Origin: Sinomonas terrae
Lineage (GTDB): Bacteria; Actinomycetota; Actinomycetes; Actinomycetales; Micrococcaceae
Assembly: GCF_022539255.1 (NCBI RefSeq)
Contig: NZ_JAKZBV010000001.1
Location: 2,852,001 to 2,916,000, forward strand
Reading direction: 5' to 3'
DNA length: 64,000 bases
In this document: piece after piece, positions 8,079-17,252 of the stretch
Position numbering within the stretch: the stretch's first letter is position 1
Layout: the number at the start of each line of letters is the position of its first letter
Program-made: the position numbers and the translations under genes
Notes under the pieces: generated by a model
The model's database searches: none
Told to the model about the DNA's origin: nothing
What the model saw: only the letters and a program-made list of their open reading frames with translations

Positions 8079-8968
8079 TCGGCCTGCTCTCCCCCGCGGG
8101 CGGCGAAGACGAGCTCCGGCCGGGCGGCAGGACCCGCGTCCTTGAGGAGCGCGACCAAGCTGCCGTCGGGCGCGAACGCCGCCGTCACCGCAGTACGCCC
8201 AGTCGGAGCGATCCGACGGCCGAAGGAGAGCTCGATCGCCTCGTCGTCGCTCAGCTCGCGGACGGGCAGGAGCGCCCTCGCAGCCTGGGCGAGTGGAAGC
8301 ACCTCGAAGTCTTCGGCAAGCGCCTCGAGCGTGCGCGCTTCGTGGATGCCGTAGGGGCCGACCTCCGTCCGCCGGAGAGCCGTCAGGTGGCCGCCGACTT
8401 CGAGTGCCAGCCCCAGATCCCGTGCAAGGGCACGGACGTAGGTTCCGGAGGAGCAGCGGACGGTTGCATCGACGTCGAGGACACGGCCCCCGCGTTCTCG
8501 ACGGACGTCGTGGATCTCGAACGAATAGACGGTGATCGGGCGGGCCTCGAGTTCGACGCTCTCGCCAGCCCGGACGCGGGCGTACGAGCGCTGCCCGGCC
8601 ACCTTGATGGCGCTCACGCTGCTCGGAACCTGAAGAATCTCGCCGGTGAGCTTTTCGGCGGCCGAGCGGATCTGTTCCTCGGTAACCGCCGCAGCAATCG
8701 TCTCGGAGACCACTTCCCCCTCCGCGTCGTCCGTGACCGTGCTCTGGCCGAGGCGAATTGTCGCGGTGTAGGTCTTCGAGGTCCCCACGATGTAGGAGAG
8801 CAGCCGAGTCGCACGGTTGATCCCGACGACCAAGACGCCAGTCGCCATCGGGTCGAGAGTCCCAGCGTGGCCCACTTTCCGAGTTCCGGCCAAGCGGCGC
8901 ACGCGGCCGACGACGTCGTGGCTCGTCCATCCCTGCGGTTTGTCGACGATCACGAGTCCAGAAAGCAC
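8075..8968 (-). CDS. truB: tRNA pseudouridine(55) synthase
   Basis: Makes pseudouridine 55 in the T-loop of tRNAs; 297 residues. It begins LSGLVIVDKPQGWTSHDVVG, and the catalytic aspartate lies in GHAGTLDPMATGVL. The C-terminal half (VRCSSGTYVRALARDLG) is also typical. The GTG at 8968 was chosen because family members start at this point; GGGAGG lies almost directly before it, so a start at the GTG seven codons later is also possible. It follows rbfA with only a deaminase gene between. Confidence 0.95.
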   Translation of the reverse strand: MLSGLVIVDKPQGWTSHDVVGRVRRLAGTRKVGHAGTLDPMATGVLVVGINRATRLLSYIVGTSKTYTATIRLGQSTVTDDAEGEVVSETIAAAVTEEQIRSAAEKLTGEILQVPSSVSAIKVAGQRSYARVRAGESVELEARPITVYSFEIHDVRRERGGRVLDVDATVRCSSGTYVRALARDLGLALEVGGHLTALRRTEVGPYGIHEARTLEALAEDFEVLPLAQAARALLPVRELSDDEAIELSFGRRIAPTGRTAVTAAFAPDGSLVALLKDAGPAARPELVFAARGGEQAE

Positions 8969-8993
8969 GCCTCCCAGTATATGGAGGGAGAGG

Positions 8994-9494
8994 TCAGTAC
9001 CTGGTCCGCCCCTCGAAGGCGTTCCACGCCTCGAAGGGGGCAACGCGTCGATCGAGTGGGGCGCGGGCGACAGGCATGAGCGAGTGGTCGGTTCCCGCCA
9101 GGTATTCATAGAAGACGGCGTCGTCGAAACCTGCCGCGGCGGCGTCATACCGGTCCGCAGCGAAGAAGACTGCCGAGATGCGCGCCCAGAGCGCTGCCGC
9201 GAGGCACAGCGGACATGGTTCACAGCTCGTGTAGAGAACCGCGCCGTGGAGGTCGAAGTCCTGCGTCCCAGCGGCCGCCCGGCGGATGGCGACCACCTCC
9301 GCGTGGGCCGTCGGATCATGGTCACGGGCTACCCGATTCGTCCCCTCGAAGGCAGTTCCGTCGCGCATCACGACGACGGCGCCGAAGGGTCCGCCGCCTT
9401 CCACGACGTTGGCCACGGCTAGTTCGATCGCCCGCTCGAGGTACCTCATCCGGTCGGCGTCGCCCACCGCAGGATTCTGCGCCATGCCGCCCAT
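8994..9494 (-). CDS. Cytidine/guanine deaminase-family protein
   Basis: 166 residues. Zinc-binding motifs of the CDA superfamily are complete: HAEVVAIRRA supplies the His ligand and the catalytic Glu, and CEPCPLCLAAALW supplies the two Cys ligands. The C-terminal AFEAWNAFEGRTRY and overall length resemble guanine deaminase GuaD-type and Tad-like nucleobase deaminases, so purine-base deamination is the best guess. The first ATG (9494) has no clear ribosome site and a second ATG lies three codons later, so the start is uncertain. It sits between rbfA and truB, an unusual place for a salvage enzyme. Confidence 0.85.
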   Translation of the reverse strand: MGGMAQNPAVGDADRMRYLERAIELAVANVVEGGGPFGAVVVMRDGTAFEGTNRVARDHDPTAHAEVVAIRRAAAGTQDFDLHGAVLYTSCEPCPLCLAAALWARISAVFFAADRYDAAAAGFDDAVFYEYLAGTDHSLMPVARAPLDRRVAPFEAWNAFEGRTRY

Positions 9495-9555
9495 GCTAAC
9501 CGCGCACGGCCCACGCTGGAGTGTGCCCACGGGCGGGGGTATCTTGCAACGCCCC

Positions 9556-10044
9556 CTATTCAGCGTCGACGTCGACGTCGTCGAACTCGGATTCGTGCTC
9601 GATGTCGTCGGCGTCCTCGCCGCGGACCTCCGGCTTGCGGTAGGGGTCCGCGTCCCCCGCGGGTCTGGCCTGCTCGGCGAGCCGGGCCACCTCTTCGTCG
9701 TGGGCATGCGCCTGACGGAGGAGGTCCTCCACGTGCGAGGCGTTCACAGGCACCTCGTCGGCGACGAATTCGAGCGTCGGTGTGAGCCGAATGGTCAGGT
9801 TCCGGCCTACTTCGCGGCGCAGGACGCCCTTTTTGGCGTCCAGCACGTCCCGCGCGCCTTCCTGGGCGACCGAGTCGCCGAGGACCGTGTAGTAGACGGT
9901 CGCATGCTGGAGATCGTTCGTGACACGGGCGTCGGTAATGGTGATCGCCTCGGCGCGCTCGTCCTTGACGGCCTTGCGCAGCGCCTCGGCCACGACCACC
10001 TTGATCCGCTGCGCAAGCCGCGCAGCGCGGGCCGGATCGGCCAT
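9556..10044 (-). CDS. rbfA: 30S ribosome-binding factor A
   Basis: Assembly factor for the small ribosomal subunit, needed for 16S 5'-end maturation and cold growth; 162 residues. The single KH-like domain occupies the first 115 residues (RAARLAQRIKVVVAEALRKAV; VTNDLQHATVYYTVLGD; LEFVADEVPVNASHVEDLLRQA). The C-terminal 45 residues are a charged, acidic tail ending FDDVDVDAE, common in actinobacteria. AAGGAG precedes the ATG at 10044. It follows infB after a strong hairpin. Confidence 0.96.
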   Translation of the reverse strand: MADPARAARLAQRIKVVVAEALRKAVKDERAEAITITDARVTNDLQHATVYYTVLGDSVAQEGARDVLDAKKGVLRREVGRNLTIRLTPTLEFVADEVPVNASHVEDLLRQAHAHDEEVARLAEQARPAGDADPYRKPEVRGEDADDIEHESEFDDVDVDAE

Positions 10045-10067
10045 GGAAACTCCTTAGATGAGCTGGG

Positions 10068-10095
10068 AAGGGGCCCCGCACAGGCAGGGCCCCTT
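10068..10095 (-). terminator. GC-rich hairpin between infB and rbfA
   Basis: AAGGGGCCC (10068-10076) and GGGCCCCTT (10087-10095) form a perfect 9-bp stem with a 10-nt loop, starting 13 nt after the infB stop. No T-run follows on the minus strand, so it may be a partial terminator or an mRNA 3'-end stabiliser within the operon. Confidence 0.6.
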
Positions 10096-10108
10096 CTTGA
10101 CGGACGCG

Positions 10109-12961
10109 TCAGACGCGCGGCTTCTCGCGCATCTCGAACGTCTCGATGACGTCCTCGAGTTGGATGTCGTTGAACGACCCCAGGCCGATACCGCACTCGA
10201 AGCCCTCCCGGACCTCGGTTGCGTCGTCCTTGAACCGCTTGAGCGAATCGATCGAGAGGTTCTCCGCAACGACCACGCCACCGCGCAGGAGGCGGGCCTT
10301 GGAGTTGCGGCGGATGATCCCGCTGCGCACGATCGAGCCGGCGATGTTGCCGAACTTGGACGAACGGAAGATCTCGCGCACCTCGGCGGTACCGAGCTGC
10401 ACCTCCTCGTACTCCGGCTTGAGCATGCCCTTGAGAGCGAGCTCGATGTCCTCGATCGCCGCGTAGATCACCGAGTAGAACCGCATGTCGACGCCCTCGC
10501 GGTCCGCGAGCTCGGCCACGCGCTCCGCCGGGCGGACGTTGAAGCCGATGATGATCGCGTTGTCGACCGTGGCGAGGTTGACATCGTTCTGCGTGATCGC
10601 ACCAACACCGCGGTGGATGACGCGGAGCTGGACTTCCTCTCCGACATCGATCTTGAGCAGCGAGTCCTCGAGCGCCTCGACGGCACCGGACACATCGCCC
10701 TTGAGGATGAGGTTGAGGGTGTCGATCTTGCCTTCGGCCACAGCCTTGTCGAAGTCCTCGAGGCTGATCCGCTTGCGGCGCTTCGCGAGCTGGGCGTTGC
10801 GTTCGGCGGCCTCGCGCTTCTCCGCAATCTGGCGGGCGGTGCGATCGTCCTCGGTCACGAGGAACGTGTCACCTGCACGTGGCACCGAGGAGAGGCCCAG
10901 AACCTGGACCGGACGCGACGGGAGCGCGACCTCTACCGGTTCGCCGTCCTCGTCGAACATCGCACGAACACGGCCGTGCGCCGTGCCAGCCACCATGTTG
11001 TCGCCGACGTGGAGCGTCCCGGACTGCACGAGCACGGTTGCGACCGCACCACGGCCGCGGTCGAGGTTGGCCTCGATCGCGACACCGCGCGCATCCTTGT
11101 TCGGGTTCGCCCGGAGGTCGAGCGCGGCGTCAGCCGTGAGCAGGACCGCGGAGATGAGGTCGTCGATGTGCAGGCTCTGGCGAGCGGAGACGTCCACGAA
11201 CATCGTGTCGCCGCCGTACTCCTCCGGAACGAGACCGTACTCGGTGAGCTGGCCGCGGACCTTGTCCGGGTTCGCGCCCTCCTTGTCGATCTTGTTCACC
11301 GCGACCACGATCGGCACGCCAGCGGCTTGGGCGTGGTTGAGCGCCTCCACCGTCTGCGGCATGACGCCGTCGTCCGCGGCCACGACGAGCACCGCGATAT
11401 CGGTGACCTGGGCGCCACGGGCACGCATGGCCGTGAACGCCTCGTGGCCCGGGGTATCGATGAACGTGAGCTTGCGGGGGTCACCATCGTGCTCGAACGA
11501 GATCTGGTAGGCACCGATGTGCTGTGTGATGCCGCCGTGCTCGCCCTCGACCACGTTCGTGTGGCGGATGGCGTCGAGGAGGCGGGTCTTACCGTGGTCG
11601 ACGTGGCCCATGACGGTGACGACAGCCGGTCGGGTCTCGAGCTCCTCGTCAGTCTCGGCCTCGAGCTCAGCATCGAGGTCGATGTCGAAGGACTCGAGCA
11701 GCTCGCGCTCCTCGTCCTCCGGCGAGACGACCTGGATCTTGTAGCCGAGCTCCTCGCCGAGGACGCTGAACGTCTCCTCGTCGAGCGACTGCGTCGCCGT
11801 CGCCATCTCGCCCAGGTGGAAGAGCACCGTGACGAGCGACGCGGGGTTCGCATCGATCTTCTCCGCGAAATCCGTGATGGACGCACCGCGGCGCAGGCGG
11901 ACGATCGTCTCGCCGTCACCACGCGGCACCGAGACGCCGCCGAGCGAGGGAGCGCTCATCTGCTCCAGCTCTTGGCGCTTCGCGCGCTTCGACTTGCGCT
12001 GCTTGCCGCGACCAGCGCCACCCTTGCCGAAGGCACCCTGAGTGCCGCCGCGTCCACGGCCGCCCTTGCCGAAGCCGCCTCCGGCGGGAGCACCTCCCGG
12101 TGCGCCACCAGGACGTCCGGGACCACGCCCGCCGGTCCCGGCCGGGCGTGCTCCCGGCTGCGGACGGTCAGAGCGCGGAGGCATCATGCCGGGGTTCGGA
12201 CGAGATCCGCCTGCACCGCCCTGACGGGGAGCGCCGGAGCCACCCGGGCGCGGAGCACCGGGGCGGGCACCGCCGGGACGGGGGGCACCGGGACGCGGAG
12301 CGCCCGGGCGCGGGGCCTGGGGACGCGGGATACCCGAAGTGCCGCCGGGACGGGGGGCAGGACGCGGACCGCCCGGCCGATCGCCATCGCGCCCGGGGCG
12401 GGGCATGCCCTGGGAAGTCGCGAAGGGATTGTTGCCCGGACGGGGAGCGCGCTCCTCGCGGCCCGGACGCTGCATCCCCTGAGAGGACGAGAACGGGTTG
12501 TTGCCGGGGCGGGGGCCGCCCGGACGGGGGCCGGGGGCGCCAGGACGCGGACCCGAGCTAGCGGCGGGGCGTGCTGCGTCCGACGACGGGCGGGAAGCCG
12601 GAGCGGACGGCGCCGCCGGGCGGGCGGGGCCGGGCTTGACCCCAGCTGAAGGCGCCGCGGCCGGAGCCGCAGGCGCAGCGGGGGCCGGCTGGCTGGGCTG
12701 AGCCGGCTGGGGGGCCTGCCCCGTCCGGGGGGCCGGCGCCGACTGGCGCGGTGCGGCCGGGCGCGCCGGGGCGGGCGCGGATGCCTTCGCCTGCTTGGGT
12801 GAACCTGAGGGGTAGGCGTCGCGAAGCTTCTTCACGACGGGCGCCTCGATCGTCGAGGACGCAGAACGCACGAACTCACCAAGCTCTTGAAGCTTGGCGA
12901 GGGCGTCCTTAGAGGTGATACCGAGCTCCTTCGCGAGCTCGTGTACGCGGACCTTGGCCAC
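10109..12961 (-). CDS. infB: Translation initiation factor IF-2
   Basis: GTPase that delivers initiator tRNA to the ribosome; 950 residues. The IF2-N domain is at the start (KVRVHELAKELGITSKDALAKL). A long Pro/Gly/Arg/Ala-rich linker covers about residues 60-330. A second IF2-N segment (RGASITDFAEKIDANPASLV) and then the G domain with GHVDHGKT, DTPGHEAF and NKIDKEGA follow. Domains II-IV complete the C-terminus. It starts with GTG at 12961, preceded by AGGAGA. The low-complexity linker makes the DNA strongly GC-biased and yields long spurious antisense reading frames. It is in the canonical nusA-ylxR-infB-rbfA order. Confidence 0.98.
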   Translation of the reverse strand: MAKVRVHELAKELGITSKDALAKLQELGEFVRSASSTIEAPVVKKLRDAYPSGSPKQAKASAPAPARPAAPRQSAPAPRTGQAPQPAQPSQPAPAAPAAPAAAPSAGVKPGPARPAAPSAPASRPSSDAARPAASSGPRPGAPGPRPGGPRPGNNPFSSSQGMQRPGREERAPRPGNNPFATSQGMPRPGRDGDRPGGPRPAPRPGGTSGIPRPQAPRPGAPRPGAPRPGGARPGAPRPGGSGAPRQGGAGGSRPNPGMMPPRSDRPQPGARPAGTGGRGPGRPGGAPGGAPAGGGFGKGGRGRGGTQGAFGKGGAGRGKQRKSKRAKRQELEQMSAPSLGGVSVPRGDGETIVRLRRGASITDFAEKIDANPASLVTVLFHLGEMATATQSLDEETFSVLGEELGYKIQVVSPEDEERELLESFDIDLDAELEAETDEELETRPAVVTVMGHVDHGKTRLLDAIRHTNVVEGEHGGITQHIGAYQISFEHDGDPRKLTFIDTPGHEAFTAMRARGAQVTDIAVLVVAADDGVMPQTVEALNHAQAAGVPIVVAVNKIDKEGANPDKVRGQLTEYGLVPEEYGGDTMFVDVSARQSLHIDDLISAVLLTADAALDLRANPNKDARGVAIEANLDRGRGAVATVLVQSGTLHVGDNMVAGTAHGRVRAMFDEDGEPVEVALPSRPVQVLGLSSVPRAGDTFLVTEDDRTARQIAEKREAAERNAQLAKRRKRISLEDFDKAVAEGKIDTLNLILKGDVSGAVEALEDSLLKIDVGEEVQLRVIHRGVGAITQNDVNLATVDNAIIIGFNVRPAERVAELADREGVDMRFYSVIYAAIEDIELALKGMLKPEYEEVQLGTAEVREIFRSSKFGNIAGSIVRSGIIRRNSKARLLRGGVVVAENLSIDSLKRFKDDATEVREGFECGIGLGSFNDIQLEDVIETFEMREKPRV

Positions 12962-13105
12962 ATTTCTCCTGTCTCGGTCCGCGCCGAGCCAGGCGTGGAC
13001 CGTCTACTGCTTGCTGCAGGCCTCGTTGTGCTCGAGGCCGTCGGCGGCGCGGAACAACTCGTTCATCGCTACGCGCTCATGGGACGGGGACTCATCGGGT
13101 TTCCA

Positions 13106-13423
13106 TCAGATTTCTGACCCGCTTTCAGCTTGGACGGTGACCGTGCGGGCGGGAGCCAGCACGGCGGTGCCGAAGAAGTCGTCGACGGCCGCGTGCTCAA
13201 CGGCGCCCCGGAAGGCGCGGCTGAACGCTCGGCGTTTGACGGCTTGCGTCAGGCATGCACGGTCGGGATGCAGCCAAGCACCTCGACCGGGCAGTCGGCG
13301 GCGCGGATCGACGACGACGCGCTGTGGGTCCTCGGGGTCCCGCACCAACCGGAGCAGTACAGACCGGGGCGCACTCTGGCGGCAGCCGATGCAGGTCCGC
13401 AGCGGTTGCGCCTTACTCTGCAC
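13106..13423 (-). CDS. ylxR: YlxR (DUF448) family RNA-binding protein
   Basis: 105 residues. The DUF448 signature RTCIGCR is at about residues 9-15 and is followed by LVRDPEDPQRVVVDPRRRLPGRGAWLH, the conserved core. Family members bind RNA or act as nucleoid-associated regulators; the exact role is unsettled. It starts with GTG at 13423 and lies between nusA (54 nt upstream) and infB (144 nt downstream), its invariable neighbourhood. Confidence 0.95.
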   Translation of the reverse strand: MQSKAQPLRTCIGCRQSAPRSVLLRLVRDPEDPQRVVVDPRRRLPGRGAWLHPDRACLTQAVKRRAFSRAFRGAVEHAAVDDFFGTAVLAPARTVTVQAESGSEI

Positions 13424-13477
13424 GTTCCACTGCCCCTGGCTTCTTTGGCTTGCTGCCGGGCGCGTACCCGGACCTAT

Positions 13478-14458
13478 CTATTCTACAGCCTTGGCAGCCG
13501 CGTCGGAGGTGATGTCGATCCGCCACCCCGTCAGCTTGGCCGCGAGACGGGCGTTCTGCCCTTCCTTGCCGATCGCGAGCGAAAGCTGGTAGTCGGGGAC
13601 GGTGACGCGTGCCGAGCGGCTCCCCTCATCGACGATCGTCACGGACTTGACCTTCGCGGGCGAGAGCGCGTTGGCGATGAAGGTCGCAGCCTCGTCGCTG
13701 TAGTCGACGATGTCGATCTTCTCGTCATTCAACTCGGTCATGACGGCGCGTACGCGCGAGCCCATTTCGCCGATGCACGCGCCCTTCGCGTTGATTCCCT
13801 GCACGTTCGCGCGGACAGCGATCTTGGTGCGGTGCCCGGCCTCACGCGCGATCGCTACGATCTCCACGCTCCTGTCCGCGATCTCGGGCACTTCGAGCTC
13901 GAAGAGCTTCTTCACGAGTCCCGGGTGCGAGCGCGACAGCGTGATCGAAGGGCCCTTCATTCCGCGATGCACGTCCACGACGTACGCACGGATCCTGCTC
14001 CCGTGGAGATACTGCTCGCCTGGAACCTGCTCGGGTGGCGGCAGCAGTGCCTCGACCGCGCCGAGATTCACCTGCACCATGTGCGGGTTGCTGCCCTGCT
14101 GGATGAGTCCTGCGATGAGTTCGCCCTCGCGGCCCTTGAACTCCCCCAGCACGTTGTCGTCCTCGACGTCCCTGAGCCGCTGGAGGATGACCTGGCGGGC
14201 AGTGGTCGCTGCGATGCGCCCGAAGCCCTCCGGCGTGTCATCGAACTCGCCGATCGGGTTGCCTTCCTCGTCGATCTCGGTCGCCCAGATCGTCACGTGC
14301 CCGCTCCTGCGGTCCACCTCTGCTCGCGCCTTCTCGATGGCCCCGGGCGACTTGTGGTACGCGAGGAGCAGTGCCTGCTCGATCGTCGGGATGAGCTTGT
14401 CGACAGGGATGTCGCGTTCTCGCTCCAGTAGGCGCAGCGCGCTCATGTCGATGTCCAC
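13478..14458 (-). CDS. nusA: Transcription termination/antitermination factor NusA
   Basis: RNA polymerase-associated factor; 326 residues, the short actinobacterial form lacking the C-terminal acidic repeats of E. coli. The N-terminal polymerase-binding domain begins MDIDMSALRLLERERDIP. The S1 domain contains GSRIRAYVVDVHRGMKGPSITLSR, and the KH pair includes GACIGEMGSRVRAV and LSLAIGKEGQNARLAAKLTGW. The GTG start at 14458 shares one base with the rimP TAG stop, so the two are coupled. Confidence 0.97.
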   Translation of the reverse strand: MDIDMSALRLLERERDIPVDKLIPTIEQALLLAYHKSPGAIEKARAEVDRRSGHVTIWATEIDEEGNPIGEFDDTPEGFGRIAATTARQVILQRLRDVEDDNVLGEFKGREGELIAGLIQQGSNPHMVQVNLGAVEALLPPPEQVPGEQYLHGSRIRAYVVDVHRGMKGPSITLSRSHPGLVKKLFELEVPEIADRSVEIVAIAREAGHRTKIAVRANVQGINAKGACIGEMGSRVRAVMTELNDEKIDIVDYSDEAATFIANALSPAKVKSVTIVDEGSRSARVTVPDYQLSLAIGKEGQNARLAAKLTGWRIDITSDAAAKAVE

Positions 14459-15081
14459 TAGGCCTCCTCGGCGTCGGTATCGGTGTCAAGTTCGGTATCG
14501 GCCTCGGGCTCGAAACTCTCGAAGGCCGCTTCAGGGACTGTGTCGACTCGCGAGAACTCGACCTCGACCCTTCCGCTGCGGATCTTCTCGAAAGGCAGCG
14601 TCACGGGGTCGCCCTGCTTGGGCTTGACCCCCTTGGCCGCCGGACGATCCGGGACGATCGTCACGCCGTCGTCCGTCACGTCGGTGAGACGGCCGGTGAG
14701 GTTCTCACCCTGGATGACGTTGACCTTGACGATTCGCCCGCGCGCACGCCGCCAGTGCCGTGGCTGTGAGAGGGGGCGGGTGACGCCGGGCGAGGAGACC
14801 TCGAGGTCATAGGGACGGTCGTCGGCGAAGGTCCCAGCCGTCTTGCGGCTGTCGAGGAGCTCGGAAAGCTCGCGGGAGATCTCTGCGATGACGTCGAGCC
14901 CCACTCCCCCTGTCTCATCCTGAGGAAGGTCGACGACGACGTGCAGGGTCCGGTGGGCCCCGGCAGCTTTGATGGAGACGCCTTCGAGGAAGAGGCGATG
15001 AGCGGTGACAGTGGGCTCGAGCAGCGCATGCAACCGCGCCTCTTCGGATGCAAACGGAGACTCCGATGCCTTCTCGGACAT
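14458..15081 (-). CDS. rimP: Ribosome maturation factor RimP
   Basis: Assembly factor for the 30S subunit; 207 residues, slightly long because of an acidic C-terminal tail rich in Glu/Asp (EADTELDTDTDAEEA). The family core LEVSSPGVTRPL and the N-terminal LLEPTVTAHRLFLEGVSI are clear. The ATG at 15081 is preceded by AAGGAGG at good spacing, so in-frame upstream extensions are rejected. It is the first gene of the rimP-nusA-ylxR-infB operon and is divergent from the DUF4439 gene. Confidence 0.95.
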   Translation of the reverse strand: MSEKASESPFASEEARLHALLEPTVTAHRLFLEGVSIKAAGAHRTLHVVVDLPQDETGGVGLDVIAEISRELSELLDSRKTAGTFADDRPYDLEVSSPGVTRPLSQPRHWRRARGRIVKVNVIQGENLTGRLTDVTDDGVTIVPDRPAAKGVKPKQGDPVTLPFEKIRSGRVEVEFSRVDTVPEAAFESFEPEADTELDTDTDAEEA

Positions 15082-15166
15082 GGACGTCCGCCTCCTTCGC
15101 TCAGTTGTGTCCTCATAGACTATCGGCTCGCGCGCCTCGTGGCGGGCCCCCGTGCCCAGTCGTGCG

Positions 15167-16423
15167 ATGATCGAGGCCGTGAGTTCCGACACCGTCCCGT
15201 CCACTCCGTCCACACCGCCCTCAGACTCGTCAGGTTCGTCCACCCCGCCCGGCGGTCCCTCCGGTAACACCCCGAGGACACGCCCCTGGCGGTACTGGGC
15301 GCTGGGCGCGGCGGCGATCCTCGTGGCTCTCGGCAGCGCGACCCTGGTCGCGATTCAGGCACCGCAGCCGGCGAGCCCCAGCAAGAGCGAGGCCGCCCTC
15401 CACGCCGCCCACGAAGATGCGCTCCGGCTTGCCAGCCTGGCCCATAGCGCAGCCGGGAGCAGCACCGCCTCCGGAGCCCAAGCCGCCCTCTCGACCGCCG
15501 CCACGGTACTGGACCGGCAGGCAGCCGTGCTCGGCGGACCACCCCCGCAGGGAACTCCTGGCGCAGCAACTCCCACGGGGCCGGCGGCGGTGGGAACCGC
15601 ACCGGTCAGCACGACGCCGACTCCCCCAGCCGCGACGCCCCCTCCAATGAGCGATACGGCCAATCCGACGAGCGTTACGGGCAGTCCTTTCAACGTTACG
15701 GGCAGCGCGGCGGCAGGCACCGTCCAAGCGAAGGATCTTGCCGCGGGCTTGGCTTCGAGCGTCCAGGCCCGGCTCGCTGCACTCCCCGACGTCGACGCCC
15801 CGACCGCGACACTTCTCGCCTCCGTCGCGGCCGGACAATCCGTCCAGCTCGATGCGCTAGCCGCCGCAACGGGAGCGCCGGCTAGCGCCCAGTCTTCGGG
15901 ATCCGCGAGTCCCACGCTGAGCGCGAGCGCTACGACAAGCAACGGGCCGACGCCGAGCACGGGGCCCTGCCCAAGCCCGACGGCCACAGCGAGCTACGGC
16001 GGAACGGGATTCTCAGGTGCCCTCGCGGCGGCAGAACGCGCCGAGTCCGCCGCTGTCTACCTGCTTCAGACGGCAATCGCGCGCACTCCGGCCGGGTCTC
16101 CCGACGCCGCCGCCCGCTCATCCGCACTCGACGCCCACCGCCGCCAGCTCGCGTCAGTCGACAGCCTTGCGGCAGCAGCATGCACAGCGCTCCCACCGCG
16201 CGACGCAGGCTTCGCCGTCCCGCCCAACTTCGCTTCCGACCCCTCGACCGCCCTCAAGGCCGTGGAGGGGTCGTCCGAGGAGGCATGGGCACAGCTTGTC
16301 GGAGAAGCGCCCGGGGCACGCCGAGGCGCCGCGGCGGCCGGCCTCGTGACCGCAGCCCGTTTGGCCGAAGCAGCTTCGCCGTCGGAGGCAACCGCCTTCC
16401 CCGGCGTGCCGACAGCCCAGTGA
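15167..16423 (+). CDS. Membrane-anchored DUF4439 (ferritin-like) domain protein
   Basis: About 418 residues. The N-terminal 35 residues are Ser/Pro/Thr-rich, then one membrane helix (YWALGAAAILVALGSATLVAI) anchors a long extracytoplasmic Ala/Thr/Pro-rich region. The C-terminal part, from about residue 285 (GFSGALAAAERAESAAVYLLQTAI), resembles the helical DUF4439 ferritin-like domain commonly encoded beside rimP in actinobacteria. No metal ligands are confidently seen. Start choice is uncertain: ATG at 15167 or GTG at 15179, neither with a good ribosome site. The CAG-TGA end overlaps a 14-bp tandem repeat. Confidence 0.75.
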   Translation: MIEAVSSDTVPSTPSTPPSDSSGSSTPPGGPSGNTPRTRPWRYWALGAAAILVALGSATLVAIQAPQPASPSKSEAALHAAHEDALRLASLAHSAAGSSTASGAQAALSTAATVLDRQAAVLGGPPPQGTPGAATPTGPAAVGTAPVSTTPTPPAATPPPMSDTANPTSVTGSPFNVTGSAAAGTVQAKDLAAGLASSVQARLAALPDVDAPTATLLASVAAGQSVQLDALAAATGAPASAQSSGSASPTLSASATTSNGPTPSTGPCPSPTATASYGGTGFSGALAAAERAESAAVYLLQTAIARTPAGSPDAAARSSALDAHRRQLASVDSLAAAACTALPPRDAGFAVPPNFASDPSTALKAVEGSSEEAWAQLVGEAPGARRGAAAAGLVTAARLAEAASPSEATAFPGVPTAQ

Positions 16424-16474
16424 GACCAGACCAGTGAGGCCAGGGCAGTGAGGCCAAGGGCAGTGAGGCTAGGC
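16418..16474. repeat. Four tandem 14-15-bp units at the end of the DUF4439 gene
   Basis: Units beginning CAGTGAGRCC start at 16418, 16432, 16446 and 16461. The first includes the stop codon of the upstream gene and the others fill the spacer before the VIT gene. They look like replication-slippage products. Similar degenerate CAGCCCAG runs fill the short spacer at 18235-18272. Confidence 0.75.
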
Positions 16475-16518
16475 TTGCTTCGCTGGCAGCGCCGTGGCTC
16501 GGGTGCCAGAGTTGAATC

Positions 16519-17244
16519 ATGACGACGGAATCCACCACCGACCTCCACCCCGAGCCGCAGGGAGCTGACATTGCGGCAAAGCTCAACTGGCTTCGCGCCG
16601 GCGTCCTCGGAGCGAACGACGGCATCGTCTCCGTAGCCGCCGTCGTCGTCGGTGTCGCAGGTGTGACGACGAACAATGGCCCGATCCTCGCTGCCGGTAT
16701 GGCGGCCCTCGCCGGCGGCGCCATCTCCATGGCCCTCGGCGAATACGTCTCGGTGAGCAGCCAGAGCGACAGCCAACGGCATCTCATCGCAAAGGAGCGG
16801 GACGAACTCCGCGACCAGCCCGAGGCCGAGTTCAAGGAACTCGTGGCGATGTACCGCCACAAGGGGCTCTCGGCCGAGACTGCAACGAAGGTCGCGGAGG
16901 AGCTCACGGAGAAGGATCCACTCCGGGCGCACCTCGACATCGAGCTCAACATCGATCCGGACGAGGTTGTGAGCCCGTGGCACGCGGCCATCGCCTCGGC
17001 GGTCTCGTTCCTGTGCGGCGCGGTGCTGCCCCTGCTGTCGATCCTGTTCTTCCCGGCAGCTATGCGCGTGTGGCTCACGTTCATCGTCGTGCTCGTCGCG
17101 CTGGCCATCACCGGGGCCGTCGGCGCGTGGATCGGTGGAGGGTCGAGGAGCCGGGCCTCCATCCGCGTCGTCATCGGCGGGGCGATAGCACTCGCGACCA
17201 CCTACGCGCTCGGCAGTCTGCTCGGCACAACCGGGGCGGCCTGA
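16519..17244 (+). CDS. VIT1/CCC1-family Fe2+/Mn2+ transporter
   Basis: 241 residues. The family signature is the first membrane helix with an embedded acidic residue, LGANDGIVSVAAVVVGVAGV, followed by helix 2 containing GGAISMALGEYVSVSSQSD. A cytoplasmic helical domain (about residues 85-150) contains acidic residues suited to metal binding, and three further helices make the usual five. The protein probably exports Fe or Mn from the cytoplasm, as VIT relatives do. It stands alone on the plus strand ahead of the kinase-like gene, with an 8-nt gap. No metal-responsive operator was identified. Confidence 0.92.
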   Translation: MTTESTTDLHPEPQGADIAAKLNWLRAGVLGANDGIVSVAAVVVGVAGVTTNNGPILAAGMAALAGGAISMALGEYVSVSSQSDSQRHLIAKERDELRDQPEAEFKELVAMYRHKGLSAETATKVAEELTEKDPLRAHLDIELNIDPDEVVSPWHAAIASAVSFLCGAVLPLLSILFFPAAMRVWLTFIVVLVALAITGAVGAWIGGGSRSRASIRVVIGGAIALATTYALGSLLGTTGAA

Positions 17245-17252
17245 GAAGAACC

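Noticed and set aside
10058..12649. Plus-strand frame of 863 codons
   Set aside because: Antisense to infB; produced by the GC-rich, repetitive IF-2 linker and biased third positions.
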